Source of the DNA: Edaphochlamys debaryana
Lineage: Eukaryota; Chlorophyta; Chlorophyceae; Chlamydomonadales
Direction of reading: 5' to 3'
DNA length: 64,000 bases
Assembly (NCBI GenBank): GCA_016858145.1
Contig: JAEHOE010000190.1
Location: forward strand, 1-64,000
Part shown: positions 44,566-55,951 of the stretch, one piece after another
Position numbering within the stretch: position 1 is the first letter of the stretch
How the letters are laid out: every line of letters begins with the position of its first letter
Translations under genes and position numbers: made by a program
The notes under the pieces: model-generated
Database searches by the model: none
Told to the model about the DNA's origin: nothing
Seen by the model: the letters and a program-made list of their open reading frames with translations, nothing else

Positions 44566-46719
44566 GCGCAAAGGGGCTGACCATCTAGGACAGTCGGCAG
44601 GACAGGGCTTTGCCAGCGGGCTGGGAAGGGGTACCAGTCATCCAAGCGGCGGGGCTCTCGCGCAAAGGGGCTGACCATCTAGGACAGTCGGCAGGACAGG
44701 GCTTTGCCAGCGGGCTGGGAAGGGGTACCAGTCATCCGAGCGGCGGGGCTCTCGCGCAAAGGGGCTGACCATCTAGGACAGTCGGCAGGACAGGGCTTTG
44801 CCAGCGGGCTGGGAAGGGGTACCAGTCATCCAAGCGGCGGGGCTCTCGCGCAAAGGGGCTGACCATCTAGGACAGTCGGCAGGACAGGGCTTTGCCAGCG
44901 GGCTGGGAAGGGGTACCAGTCATCCGAGCGGCGGGGCTCTCGCGCAAAGGGGCTGACCATCTAGGACAGTCGGCAGGACAGGGCTTTGCCAGCGGGCTGG
45001 GAAGGGGTACCAGTCATCCAAGTGGCGGGGCTCTCGCGCAAAGGGGCTGACCATCTAGGACAGTCAGCAGGACAGGGCTTTGCCAGCGGGCTGGGAAGGG
45101 GTACCAGTCATCCGAGCGGCGGGGCTCTCGCGCAAAGGGGCTGACCATCTAGGACAGTCGGCAGGACAGGGCTTTGCCAGCGGGCTGGGAAGGGGTACCA
45201 GTCATCCAAGCGGCGGGGCTCTCGCGCAAAGGGGCTGACCATCTAGGACAGTCGGCAGGACAGGGCTTTGCCAGCGGGCTGGGAAGGGGTACCAGTCATC
45301 CGAGCGGCGGGGCTCTCGCGCAAAGGGGCTGACCATCTAGGACAGTCGGCAGGACAGGGCTTTGCCAGCGGGCTGGGAAGGGGTACCAGTCATCCAAGCG
45401 GCGGGGCTCTCGCGCAAAGGGGCTGACCATCTAGGACAGTCGGCAGGACAGGGCTTTGCCAGCGGGCTGGGAAGGGGTACCAGTCATCCAAGCGGCGGGG
45501 CTCTCGCGCAAAGGGGCTGACCATCTAGGACAGTCGGCAGGACAGGGCTTTGCCAGCGGGCTGGGAAGGGGTACCAGTCATCCGAGCGGCGGGGCTCTCG
45601 CGCAAAGGGGCTGACCATCTAGGACAGTCGGCAGGACAGGGCTTTGCCAGCGGGCTGGGAAGGGGTACCAGTCATCCAAGCGGCGGGGCTCTCGCGCAAA
45701 GGGGCTGACCATCTAGGACAGTCGGCAGGACAGGGCTTTGCCAGCGGGCTGGGAAGGGGTACCAGTCATCCGAGCGGCGGGGCTCTCGCGCAAAGGGGCT
45801 GACCATCTAGGACAGTCGGCAGGACAGGGCTTTGCCAGCGGGCTGGGAAGGGGTACCAGTCATCCAAGTGGCGGGGCTCTCGCGCAAAGGGGCTGACCAT
45901 CTAGGACAGTCGGCAGGACAGGGCTTTGCCAGCGGGCTGGGAAGGGGTACCAGTCATCCGAGCGGCGGGGCTCTCGCGCAAAGGGGCTGACCATCTAGGA
46001 CAGTCGGCAGGACAGGGCTTTGCCAGCGGGCTGGGAAGGGGTACCAGTCATCCAAGCGGCGGGGCTCTCGCGCAAAGGGGCTGACCATCTAGGACAGTCG
46101 GCAGGACAGGGCTTTGCCAGCGGGCTGGGAAGGGGTACCAGTCATCCAAGCGGCGGGGCTCTCGCGCAAAGGGGCTGACCATCTAGGACAGTCGGCAGGA
46201 CAGGGCTTTGCCAGCGGGCTGGGAAGGGGTACCAGTCATCCGAGCGGCGGGGCTCTCGCGCAAAGGGGCTGACCATCTAGGACAGTCGGCAGGACAGGGC
46301 TTTGCCAGCGGGCTGGGAAGGGGTACCAGTCATCCGAGCGGCGGGGCTCTCGCGCAAAGGGGCTGACCATCTAGGACAGTCGGCAGGACAGGGCTTTGCC
46401 AGCGGGCTGGGAAGGGGTACCAGTCATCCAAGCGGCGGGGCTCTCGCGCAAAGGGGCTGACCATCTAGGACAGTCGGCAGGACAGGGCTTTGCCAGCGGG
46501 CTGGGAAGGGGTACCAGTCATCCAAGCGGCGGGGCCCTCGCGCAAAGGGGCTGACCATCTAGGACAGTCGGCAGGACAGGGCTTTGCCAGCGGGCTGGGA
46601 AGGGGTACCAGTCATCCGAGCGGCGGGGCTCTCGCGCAAAGGGGCTGACCATCTAGGACAGTCGGCAGGACAGGGCTTTGCCAGCGGGCTGGGAAGGGGT
46701 ACCAGTCATCCGAGCGGCG
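44566..46719. repeat. 94-bp satellite, about 23 copies
   Basis: The unit starts GCGCAAAGGGGCTGACCATC and contains GGTACC. The spacing is exactly 94 bases at the junctions measured (44566, 44660, 44754). Copies are almost identical, differing mostly at one site (CCAAGCGG or CCGAGCGG), with rare CCAAGTGG. It lies between the 3' ends of the HNH and transposase genes. Apparent ORFs entering it from the right are fortuitous. Confidence 0.97.
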
Positions 46720-46964
46720 TTCATCTCGTTTGCACTCTTGCAAGGCCGTAAAGACCATCCAGTCAACGTCCCCGCCAATCTGACTGCATCTGCCACCACC
46801 GCCGCCACCGCACCGCAGGACCGCCACCCGCACCGGCACGCTACACCTCCAACCACCAGGGCCACCACCGCAGCCACCGCAGCCGCCAACGTCCCAACCA
46901 CCGCACCGGCACGCTACATCTACTACCACCAAGGCCACCACCGCAGCCACCGCAGCCACCGCCA

Positions 46965-49900
46965 CTACCATCGTCGCCACCGCAGGTGGAGGCTCTTGAA
47001 GTTGCGGAGAACGTGCCAGTGCCTTGCGAGCACGACTTGTCGCCGCTTTGCAGCGGCTCGCTTCTCGTTGTGTGGGTGCGGCTGTGCAAAGCACACCCAG
47101 GGCACAATTGCTCTCGGCAAGAACCATGGCCCGTCTGCGTGTGATTTCGCCTCCATGGGGATCACTGGGCAGTGGAGCAGGGGGTCAGGCTTTGACTCGG
47201 CTTTGTACCATTTGGCCATCACCAGTGCCTCTGCATACCCGTCACGTCCCACGTGCTTGATTACGTTTTCCACCTTGCCGAACCAAAGCTCACCCGACGT
47301 GTCAGGGCGGCAGAGAAACCAGGACCCAGCGGACAGCTTCACACGCCCCACCCTCACTCCCTTCAGGACTTTGACCGTCGCATCCCCACCCACCGAACTG
47401 TCCATGTCCCACCGTTCATATGCCGCATCGAGCTGCGACATTTGCTTCTTCGACAGGGTCATCTCCGGCAGCGCCCGTCGCTCCTCATCGTCCCCGATGG
47501 GGACAACAGTCGGTGTACGGCAGAAGTAGGCTCTCTCGTCGTACATGTCGACCAGGTCGTCGCAGTTAGCGTCCTCCTCTTCAGAGGCGGCCACACGCTC
47601 GACATCGCGCAGCCCCCCCTCGTCCTCGACCTCGCCCTCGCTCCCACCCTCATTGCCCTCGCCCTCGCTCCCACCCTCATCACTGTTGCCCTCGCTCCCG
47701 CCCTCAGCGTAGCCCTCGCTCTCACCCCTGGCCTCAGCCTCACCCTCCCTGTCACCATCGACCTCGGCCTCGGGATCGGCCTCACTGCCCATGCCCTCCC
47801 CTCCGCCACCTTCCGCGTCGGCCTGCGTGGCCTCGTACTCCAGCCGCAGTGCAAGGCAGACCTGCCTGTCGAGGGCCGAGTAGAACATGGAGGCCTCCAT
47901 GTAGCGCTTGCTGTGTGCCCACCGGCCCAGCACTCCCCATAAGTGCTCAGCCTTGAACATGGCAGTGCAGTAAAGGGGCCCTGTATAAGGAGATATGGGC
48001 GTAGGAAAAGGGATGGGGAAGAGCACAACGATGGCCCCCGAGCCCCCTAGGCCTCCACCCAAACCCCAAGGCCCCCGAGCAACTGACCCAAAACCCAAGG
48101 CCCCGCCACCCCCCCCCCCCCAGGCCCACCGAAGTTGGCTATGCCGTCCACCAGGTGGATGCAGTTGTGCAGCTTGATGTCAAGCTGCACTGCACCCAGG
48201 TAGGTCTCCACGAGGCACAATGCGGTTGCGACCCGTGCCTTAAGGGCTGGAAGCCTGTCTCGGCACGGAATCTTGTCCCACAGGTCACACGACACCTGGA
48301 GAAGGGCGATGAGCGTTTCCTCCACTTCAGGACTGAGCCCCGCGCTCGCGACGGCATATGACCCGTATGGCCCCGCCAGCAGGAAGAATGTATGCGACTT
48401 GGCCTTCTTTCCAGCGGAGGTCAGGCGGGCAAGACGCTTTGCCCCTGGATCGATCTTGGCAATCTCCAGCAGTGCGTCCCGGAACTTGGCAATCACGTCA
48501 GGTGGGAAAGCTGTGGGATGGGGGAAGACGGTGCTCAGACCCAGCCCCCAGCCCCCAGCCCCCCAGCCCCCAGCCCCCAGCCCAGCCCCCAGCCCCCAGC
48601 CCCCAGCCCCCAGCCCCCAGCCCCCAGCCCCCAGCCCCCAGCCCCCAGCCCCCAGCCCCCAGCCCCCAGCCCCCAGCCCCCAGCCCCCAGCCCCCAGCCC
48701 CCAGCCCCCAGCCCCCAGCCCCCAGGCCCCCAGCCCCCAGCCCCCCAGCCCCCAGCCCCAGCCCCCAGGCCCCCAGCCCCCAGCCCCCATCCCCCATCCC
48801 CCAGCCCCCAGCCCCCAGCCCCCAGCCCCCAGCCCCCAGCCCCCAGCCCCCAGCCCCAGCCCCCAGCCCCCATCCCAGCCCCCAGCCCCCCCCATCCCCC
48901 AGCCCCCAGCCCCCAGCCCCCAGCCCCCAGCCCCAGCCCCCAGCCCCCAGCCCCCCAGCCCCCAGCCCCCAGCCCCCAGCCCCCAGCCCCCATCCCCCAG
49001 CCCCCATCCCCCAGCCCCCAGCCCCCAGCCCCAGCCCCCAGCCCCGCAGCCCCCATCCCCCAGCCCCCAGCCCCCAGCCCCAGCCCCCAGCCCCCAGCCC
49101 CCCAGCCCCCAGCCCCCCAGCCCCCAGCCCCCAGCCCCCAGCCCCCAGCCCCATCCCCCAGCCCCCACCCCCAGCCCAGCCCCCAGCCCCCAGCCCCCAG
49201 CCCCCAGCCTCCCAGCCCCCAGCCCCAGCCCCGCCCCCAGCCCCAGCCCCCAGCCCCAGCCCCCCAGCCCCCATCCCCCAGCCCCCCTAGCCCCCAGCCC
49301 CAGCCCCCATCCCCCAGCCCCCACCCCAGCCCCAGCCCCCAGCCCCCAGCCCCCAGCCCCAGCCCCACCCAGCCCCCAGCCCCCAGCCCCCAGCCCCCAG
49401 CCCCCAGCCCCCAGCCCCAGCCCCCAGCCCCTTCTTACGTGTGATGGTCAGGTTGTTTGCATTGTCGTATGCAGTAATGGCGGGGCTCCGCTCACGCAGG
49501 TTCTGGAGAGTCAGTACGATGGTATCCTTAATCACGCCGGCGAGGGTGTGCATGGCGTCGTAGTTCCACGACAGTACCGGGTCAAAGGATGGTGAGTTGT
49601 AAACAGGCGAGGACACCTGGGGCTGATCACGCGAACGGGGGGTTGCTACACGGCTCCAGGTAGCGTTGAGGGGAGGGAGGTTGGGCTCACTTGCTGCTGG
49701 TGGGCCGTTCATGCCCCGGCGGATCTCCTCTGCCCCCCGTTGCCGGGGCCGTTTGAAGGGGTTAGTGTTCCCGGCCAGCCTCCATGATTGAGCCACAACT
49801 GGCGCTGCTGCGTCCGCCGCTCCATCACCACCCGCATCCTCATCTTCTTCAACCCAATTGTCCTCGTTGTCACTGCCGTCTGCTGGCCGCTCTTGTTGAC

Positions 49901-52365
49901 GCTCTTGTTGACGGCCCCAGCCCTGGCCCTCGGGATCACGGCTGGTGAAGTTGGCCTTGAGAGCGCCAAAGAGAGGGTGGCTGGTAGGAAGGAAGCGAAA
50001 GTGGTCGGTATAGACCGTCTTGCCGCCACACTTGAAGCCTGGCTGCCAGCACTTGAGGCATGCCCACAGGGCAGGAGAGAACTTGACGCCCACGTGCTTC
50101 TGTAGCCCACGGTAGTCTGATACCATGCCCAGGAGGGTGGCATAGCACCTGGGGAGGGGGGAGGGATTGAATGCGTGGCGTTAGTAGCAGTAGTAGCAGT
50201 AACAGCGGAGGTAGCAGTAGTAGTAGCAGTCACTGGTGCCTGGATCCTCACCTGAACGTCTCGTTGCCACGTGAGGCGTCCTGCAGCAGGACACCCTCCT
50301 CCTCCAGGAACCGAAGCTCGTCTAAGATGAGGGCGAGGACGTGGTTAGGGTCCATTGGAGGCGCACACTTGTCTCCCGGGTACTTGATGTTGCCGCCAAT
50401 GATGGCGAGCACGGATGAGTAACCGAGCTCAAATCGACTCTCCTGAGGGGCATTGACGGCCACCAGGTACCATGGAGTGCTTGACCGTTGCGATTCGTCG
50501 GAGGGGACCTTTATAAGGCGGGGCAAGGGCAAGGACACCCAGTCATATAAGGAATGCAAGGCACACAAGCATCCCAGGTGCCCGAAGTGCCCCAAGCAAC
50601 CCACAAGCCCCTGAGCCCCACCAGCTCCACCAGCCCCACGCACCAGCCCCTCCTGCCCCACACCCCCCGCCGGATTCAGCACTTACAATGAACGGGTCCG
50701 TGATGAGGACGAAGATGACGTTGCGCCTTTCAGTCTTAAACTTAGGCTGCTTGGCGAAGAGGTCGGCGATGGCTGCCCCATCGCCGATGTCAAACATGCA
50801 GTCCGAGTGGGGCTGTGTCCGGTGTTGCGCCTCCAGGCGTTCCTTCCATGCCCCAAACTGAGAGGCGGTCACCTTGTTGCTGTAGATGCTTTGGAGCCAC
50901 TGCCTGATGGAGTTGTAGAGCATATAGCGTGATGGGTCCATGGGCTTGTTGCAGCGCTTGGACTTGGTGCCTGGCGAGAGGGCCGGACAGGCCTTCGCCT
51001 TGGCGTGCTCTCCGCGATACACGAAGCCACACTCGCACATGGGGTATCGCCAGATGACCGGCCACTTCACTCCAGCAATGTCCTCCAGCATGGTGAGTAC
51101 CTGCAGTGGACCGCAACGTGTAGGACCGCAAGGGAACCGCAACCCTCCACCCGCCAAACCCACCCGCCAACCACCTGACAAACCCACTGAGCCCCTTGCT
51201 CCCCAGCCTACGCCAACACACCTGCTTGAACGTGGTGGGCAGGTACTTGGCAGCATGCTTCTGCACCTCACTCGCAAAGGGACCCGCAAAGGATTCCCGG
51301 ATGCTCTTGAGAAAGCGCGCCACTGAGGTCTCGGTCGCGCCAGGGCTGCACTCCTTCTGCAGGATGGCCTGGTATAGGACACGGGTGACTAGGCGTGTAA
51401 CATCCGCATCTCCAGTTGGGAGCTCGAGGTACTGAAGGCGCTGCGCACGGCGGCGAGGCTTTCCGCCATCACAGCCATTGCCAGGGCACCGGGCGAACAA
51501 GCCAGATGAAGCTGCGCAAAATGGGTGGGATAGGGAAGGACGGATACCGGGATCAGCGGCATGCACATTCCTCGCCCCCCTGAAAAGAGGCTTCTCTGTC
51601 CCCCGCCCCCCGCTCTTGCTCCCTGGCCCAATTGAAAAGCCTAGACCCCCCGTCCCAACCGGTGAAGTTCTCGACGCCGCCAATGCCGCCCCCGCCATGG
51701 CTTGGGATGACGGGGTCAACGTCGCCAACACCCCCACTGCGTGCTGCAGCTGCAGCTGCTAGTGCGTCAGCAGCAGGCGGTTGAGTGACCGGAGGGATCG
51801 CTGCTCCAACCTCCCCCGGCTCAGGCTCTGCTTCGTCTATGCCCCACTCCGCTAGCTCCGTTTCGTCAAGTGCAGGCCCGGCGGGGGGAATGGGGTGGGG
51901 TCCCGGGGGGGCTGCACCAGCAGGAGGGGGGGCGGCTGGCGTGACGTCTTGCGAGTGCGGGCCTGGGTGTAGGCCGCCACCCTGATCTTGGTCGTGTTGG
52001 GAAGGGCCACCAGGATCTGTGCCCCCTGCGGAGTCATTGGAGAGACGCCGAAGGAGAGATGGGCTGAGGCTGGGAATGGGAGAGGGCCTGAGTAGCAGTG
52101 GAGTTGCTGCCTGATGCTGTACGCCGCGGCCACTGGTGCTTGGCGAAGACAATGCTCCGTCGCCTGGGGCTATGGCCTCGTGCCGGTCCAGAAAGTAGGC
52201 CTCAGCAGGTTCCAGTAGAGGAATGTCCTGTACCGCTCGGTGCCGAGGAACAGGCGAGCCCAGGGGCCCAATACCATCGGCATTTCCATTGCCAGCCACG
52301 CTCTCGACAGCGCCGATGCCACAACCACTGTCATCGTGGGCTTTGCGCTTACGTTGTCGTCCCAT
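46965..52365 (-). CDS. CACTA-type (tnp2-like) DDE transposase, apparently intact
   Basis: Seven exons: 52365-51660, 51511-51222, 51100-50687, 50508-50252, 50148-49439, 48510-48130 and 47980-46965. All phases agree and the total is 3774 bases, 1257 aa plus stop. The N-terminus is basic ([12 protein letters not shown]) and disordered. An in-frame upstream ATG at 52473 would add 36 residues. Zinc-binding-like pairs occur ([23 protein letters not shown]). Typical tnp2 features are VLITDPF near residue 466, [41 protein letters not shown] near 750, [11 protein letters not shown] and [13 protein letters not shown] near 930. These offer candidate D, D and E residues. The long acidic segment near 960-1060 is low complexity. 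It should cut and join the element's ends. Intron 5 holds a G-rich heptamer array. Confidence 0.85.
48538..49432 (-). repeat. Heptamer minisatellite (AGCCCCC / GGGGGCT) in a transposase intron
   Basis: About 900 bases of near-perfect 7-bp repeats, interrupted by occasional CCATCCC and CCAGGCCC variants. On the transposase coding strand this is a continuous series of GGGGGCT, so the intron RNA is G-rich. It lies wholly in the intron 48511-49438. All long Pro- or Gly-rich ORFs here are artefacts. Confidence 0.95.
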
Positions 52366-52709
52366 GAAAGACGCAGACGCGATTAGCAGGGCAGTGAGAG
52401 TAAGTGCAAGGAGGATGTGGCGTGCAGGTTGGTGGGCAGGGTAAGGAGAGTGTCGCGCGTACGCGCGCGACATGGCGCTAGTGAAGCACTGGGGAAAGTA
52501 TCTACATTACAAACGGCTTGGGGTCTGTGCGTACCTTGGCTGGGCGGCGCATGCCACGGAGATGCCCCCCATTGCCATGGTCGATTGATCCTGTCTCCTG
52601 CGCCACAAACCACCGCAGTCCGCTATCCACTATCCACTGTCTTCCTGTCCACTATCTCCCTGTCCGTTACCGCGCGAATGCCATACATCTAACATAAGCG
52701 TTGGCAGAC
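52366..52709. promoter_or_regulatory. Divergent promoter region of transposase and partner gene
   Basis: 344 bases between two divergent start codons. The two genes are likely co-regulated. It contains CGCGCGTACGCGCG, a palindrome near 52456-52469. No TATA box is clear. Confidence 0.45.
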
Positions 52710-55486
52710 ATGGCCGGTATAGGAGAAGTCGAGGCTCAGCCTTCAACTACAGATGACGTGGCAGAGGCGGAGGAGTGTGTGGAGAGGGAGGAGCAGCATC
52801 ACAGCGGAATAGAGGGAGAAGGTCCGCAGCTGCCAGGTGAGCTCTGTGATTCGAGCGGCGGGGCTCTGGTGCAGGCTTGTGATGCCGACCCGCTGATGTA
52901 TATGTAGTTCTCTGGGACGTTAATAACTTCTAGGGATAGGACTGGGCAGCGGGGAGCCCTGGAAGGCCCGCCCAGACGCTTGACCGGGAAGCAAGCACTT
53001 GCCATGACACCGCTGACCGTCTGGCTGTCCCGCCGGTGTTGCAGGTGATGTTGAAGGGGAGGAGGAGGATCCATACGCTGAGTACAGCGAGGAGCTTCGC
53101 GAGGAGTTGCGCGGCATCGGGTATCGCGGGCTTCCGGAGGCGCTGCGCAGCAAGCTCCAGCAGACTAAGGGCGCCGTGCAGCGCTTGGTGCTGACTGTGG
53201 AGACCAGTCCCATATGGGACAGCTGCGACGACCTCTGGAAGTCGTCGATTTCCCTCGCTGCCAATGTGCCTGGCTTGCAGAGCATGATGGTGCAGGCAAT
53301 GGGAGGTGACGTGCTCGGGCACTACATTGCGTCAGCAATCGTCGCGGTGTTGGGGGAGACAAGCCTGACGCCGGAGTCGGGCGGCAAGACCAAGAGCTCG
53401 AGGTGTGTCGGGGATGGGCGTAAGTGTCTGGGGACGGGCGCCTGGGGATGGGCATCTGTGGATGGGCGCAAGGGGACAGGGCATCTGGGGACGGGCGTCT
53501 GGGGACGGGTGCAAGGGGACTGTGCATCTGGGGCGGGCGTCAGGGCCTGGTCTCGGCATGAATGTGTCAGGGGCTGGTCTCTGCATAAATGCGTACGCGT
53601 GAGCCAGGAGTCGTAATTACAACACCCCCGTGTGCCCATTCCCTCGACCAAAGCAGGCCGAGCGCCAAGGCCAAGAGCAGCGAGAAGGGCGAGGTAAAGC
53701 TCAGCGAGGCGCAGGAAACCCTGCGCAAGGAGTTGGGCAAGCCATTCGAGGAGGTCTTCAACAAGCTGGGGCTCCAGATAAACCACGCGAGCCTGGTGCG
53801 GGTGTACGGCGTGGCGCTCGTCATGACCCGAATGTGAGCCTGCCGGCTGGGCTTGGCTGGGCTTGGCTGGGCTGGCTGGGCTGGCGAATTCCCGAAACCG
53901 GCGAAGTCAACCAGCACACCCCGCTTGCCCATGCAATCCACAACTCGTGTTTCTCAAGCCAGTGGCTTATACCCTCCCGTCCATGCAGGTTCGTCCGCTG
54001 CGGGCTGCAGTGGGCGGATGTATACAAGGGGCGCAGCGCTGATATTGGCCAGGTAGTCGTCAACGGCATGGACATGCACGTTCTGTATGTCAGCTACGTC
54101 CGGTCGATCCTCAAGGCGTGGATCAACTACACGGGCGATAAGAGCGCCACAAACCACGTGGCCAACCTGACCTTAAGCCAGGTCAGGGCGCTGGGCGACC
54201 TCCTCAACGACAAGATCAGCAACGTGATGCAGAACATCCAAGGGAGCAGACGTAGGTGGGGGTGGTGGTGGTGGGGGATAGATGCAGGGCTGTTTTAAGT
54301 TGGGGGGGGACGTGAAGCTTCCAGGTTTTGGCTTCTTAAGCTGATGGAGAGCCCTGCCTTGTCCTAATGTTGTTGTGCCGGTGTGCTGCCCTCTATTCCT
54401 CGCAGTGTTCCCCCTCATCAAGAAGATCCTGGAGAAGAGGGCGAAGAAGGCGGCGAGGGCCGCTGAGGACGCCTCTGCTGCTTCCGCTGTCGACGCGGCT
54501 GCAGCCGGCCCCAGCAGGCCGCTGCCCAAGCGGCGGAAGACGAACGCGGGGAGCGGGGGGGGCGGCTGAGCAGCCCGCAGCTGCGGCGGCGGCTTGTGCC
54601 GTGACTGACAGCGAGGTGGAGGCAGCGGTGGCGGTGGCCACGACCTTCAAGCCACCCGCGCAGTTCACGCACGCCTTCGACGAACGGGTGTACCCCTGGG
54701 GATACAGTTGGAAGCTACCCGGCGGTCGCGGCCCGCCATGCAGCGTGGAGGCGGCGCGGGCTTACTTCTTCATGAACGAGGCCGCTGCAATCTTCAAGGA
54801 GTTCGACATTGCCGGTGGCAACAAGTGCACCAGCATGGGTGGGTTGGTTACAACACGTGCTACCAAATTGACTTGCTGTTTGCTTGCTTGCCCAGCTTGT
54901 TGCATGATGTGCCCAGCTTACTAACTTCTAACTTGCCCCTGCCTACAGCGAGCATCAACGAGTTCATGCTCATCGTGTACAGCCCCAGCGTGAAGTTCTG
55001 CGTGGAGCAGCTGGTGGGCATGTAAGCCAGGGCCCTCGGGGATAGGCTTGGTTAGTGCTGCTGCCGGGGAGGGGCCTTGGTGGTGAGGGAACTTGATTGG
55101 AGAGGTCTTGGAGGCAGGGGAGGGTATTGAAGGGCGGCTTGGCTTGACATGGCATGGCTTCGCCCCACTAAGACGACTCCTTCTCCCGAAACCACAACAG
55201 CATCGAGGTCGCGCCGAGGGAGGAGGGAGGAGCCGGTGGAGACGGAGGAGCCGGTGGAGCCGGTGGAGACGGAGGAGCCGGTGGAGACAGAGGAGGCGGT
55301 GGAGCGGGTGCGGCAGGTGTGGCCGCGGAAGCCACGGGGGCGCCACAGGGCACGGCACAGCCCGAGCAGCCGGGAACCGCGGAACCGCGGAACGTGCAGA
55401 AGCCTCCTGCCCAGGCGGCCGTCGTGGCGGAGGCAGGGCAGACAGCACGAAGGCCAACCCGCCCTACAGGCCGCCAAAAGCCATAG
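52710..55486 (+). CDS. Second CACTA-element protein, multi-exon, unknown function
   Basis: Seven exons: 52710-52836, 53045-53402, 53657-53833, 53989-54251, 54406-54838, 54949-55021 and 55201-55486. Phases agree everywhere except in exon 5, which is one base too long at a run of eight G near 54556. With that base as read, translation stops at 54570. The protein is about 570 aa. Features seen: an acidic N-terminus, helical segments (SEELREELRGIGYRGL, VFNKLGLQINHASLVRVYGV), a lysine-rich region (IKKILEKRAKKAARAAED), a basic nuclear-signal-like PKRRKT, and a Gly/Ala-rich tail. Its place beside the transposase suits the role of the DNA-binding helper (TnpA-like) of CACTA elements, but no sequence similarity was recognised. 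Confidence 0.65.
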
Positions 55487-55579
55487 GCCCTGGCGGCCGG
55501 GGCAATGGCCGCGGCGACAGACCCGGCAGGGGTGACCGCTAGCAGGAGCAGGCAGCGGGGTTGGTGGAGGTGGCATTGG

Positions 55580-55951
55580 GGGCTGATGGGGGGGTACGTG
55601 ACGGACGGGGGTCCATGACGGATGCTATGAAGCCTACGGGGGGTAGGTGACGGACGCGGGTCCATTACGGATGGTCTGAAGCCTATGGGGGGGGGGGGGG
55701 GGTAACGGACGCGGGTCCCTTACGGATGGTGTGCAGCTACGGGGGGGTAGGTAATGGACTGGTCCTTTACGGACGGTATGAAGCCTACGGGGGGGTTGGT
55801 AATGGACTCGGATCCGTTACGGATGGTACACCCCCTACGGTTCCGTTATGGACTCAACTCCGTAGCCACATCAGAGACCGTTACGGGGGGGGGTCCGTAA
55901 TGTGTGTGTGTGATCTACCCCCCCATTACGGACTCAAGTAGTGCCATAGGG
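55580..55951. repeat. Right subterminal repeats and inverted terminus
   Basis: About six degenerate ~50-bp repeats of CCTACGGGGGG...GGACGCGGGTCC...TTACGGATGG, then CCCCCCATTACGGACTCAAGTAGTGCCATAGGG. It mirrors the left end in motif but not in exact unit, as is common in CACTA elements. Confidence 0.85.

Larger units (their letters stand above)
38300..55951. mobile_element. Large CACTA-type DNA transposon (~17.65 kb) carrying five genes
   Basis: The left end reads CCCTATGGCACTACTTGAG and the right end is its exact reverse complement, with identity continuing through TCCGTAATGGGG. CACTA starts at 38308 and TAGTG ends at 55943. The eight bases outside CACTA are also inverted, and pherophorin similarity stops just before them, so the inverted repeat probably includes them. 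Arrays of short G/C-rich subterminal repeats with TTACGG or CCGTAA cores lie inside both ends, as in CACTA elements. The cargo includes a tnp2-like transposase. No convincing target duplication is present, because the two flanks come from different genes. Confidence 0.88.

Noticed and set aside
44566..46719. Regular direct repeats that could suggest a CRISPR array
   Set aside because: Units are contiguous 94-mers with no unique spacers and no cas genes, in a eukaryotic genome. It is a satellite.
46612..47127. 171-codon minus-strand ORF running from the transposase end into the satellite
   Set aside because: It is rich in Ala/Val/Gly low-complexity sequence and enters the satellite. The transposase frame stops at 46965 with all exon phases consistent.
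48273..49595. Long Pro/Ala/Ser- and Gly/Trp/Leu-rich ORFs on both strands
   Set aside because: They are translations of a 7-bp minisatellite lying wholly inside a transposase intron with good splice sites and phase.
38300..55951. KDZ/Zisupton-type element
   Set aside because: The ends contain CACTA/TAGTG and the transposase has tnp2-like segments such as [15 protein letters not shown], which fit the CACTA group better. A tree would settle this.
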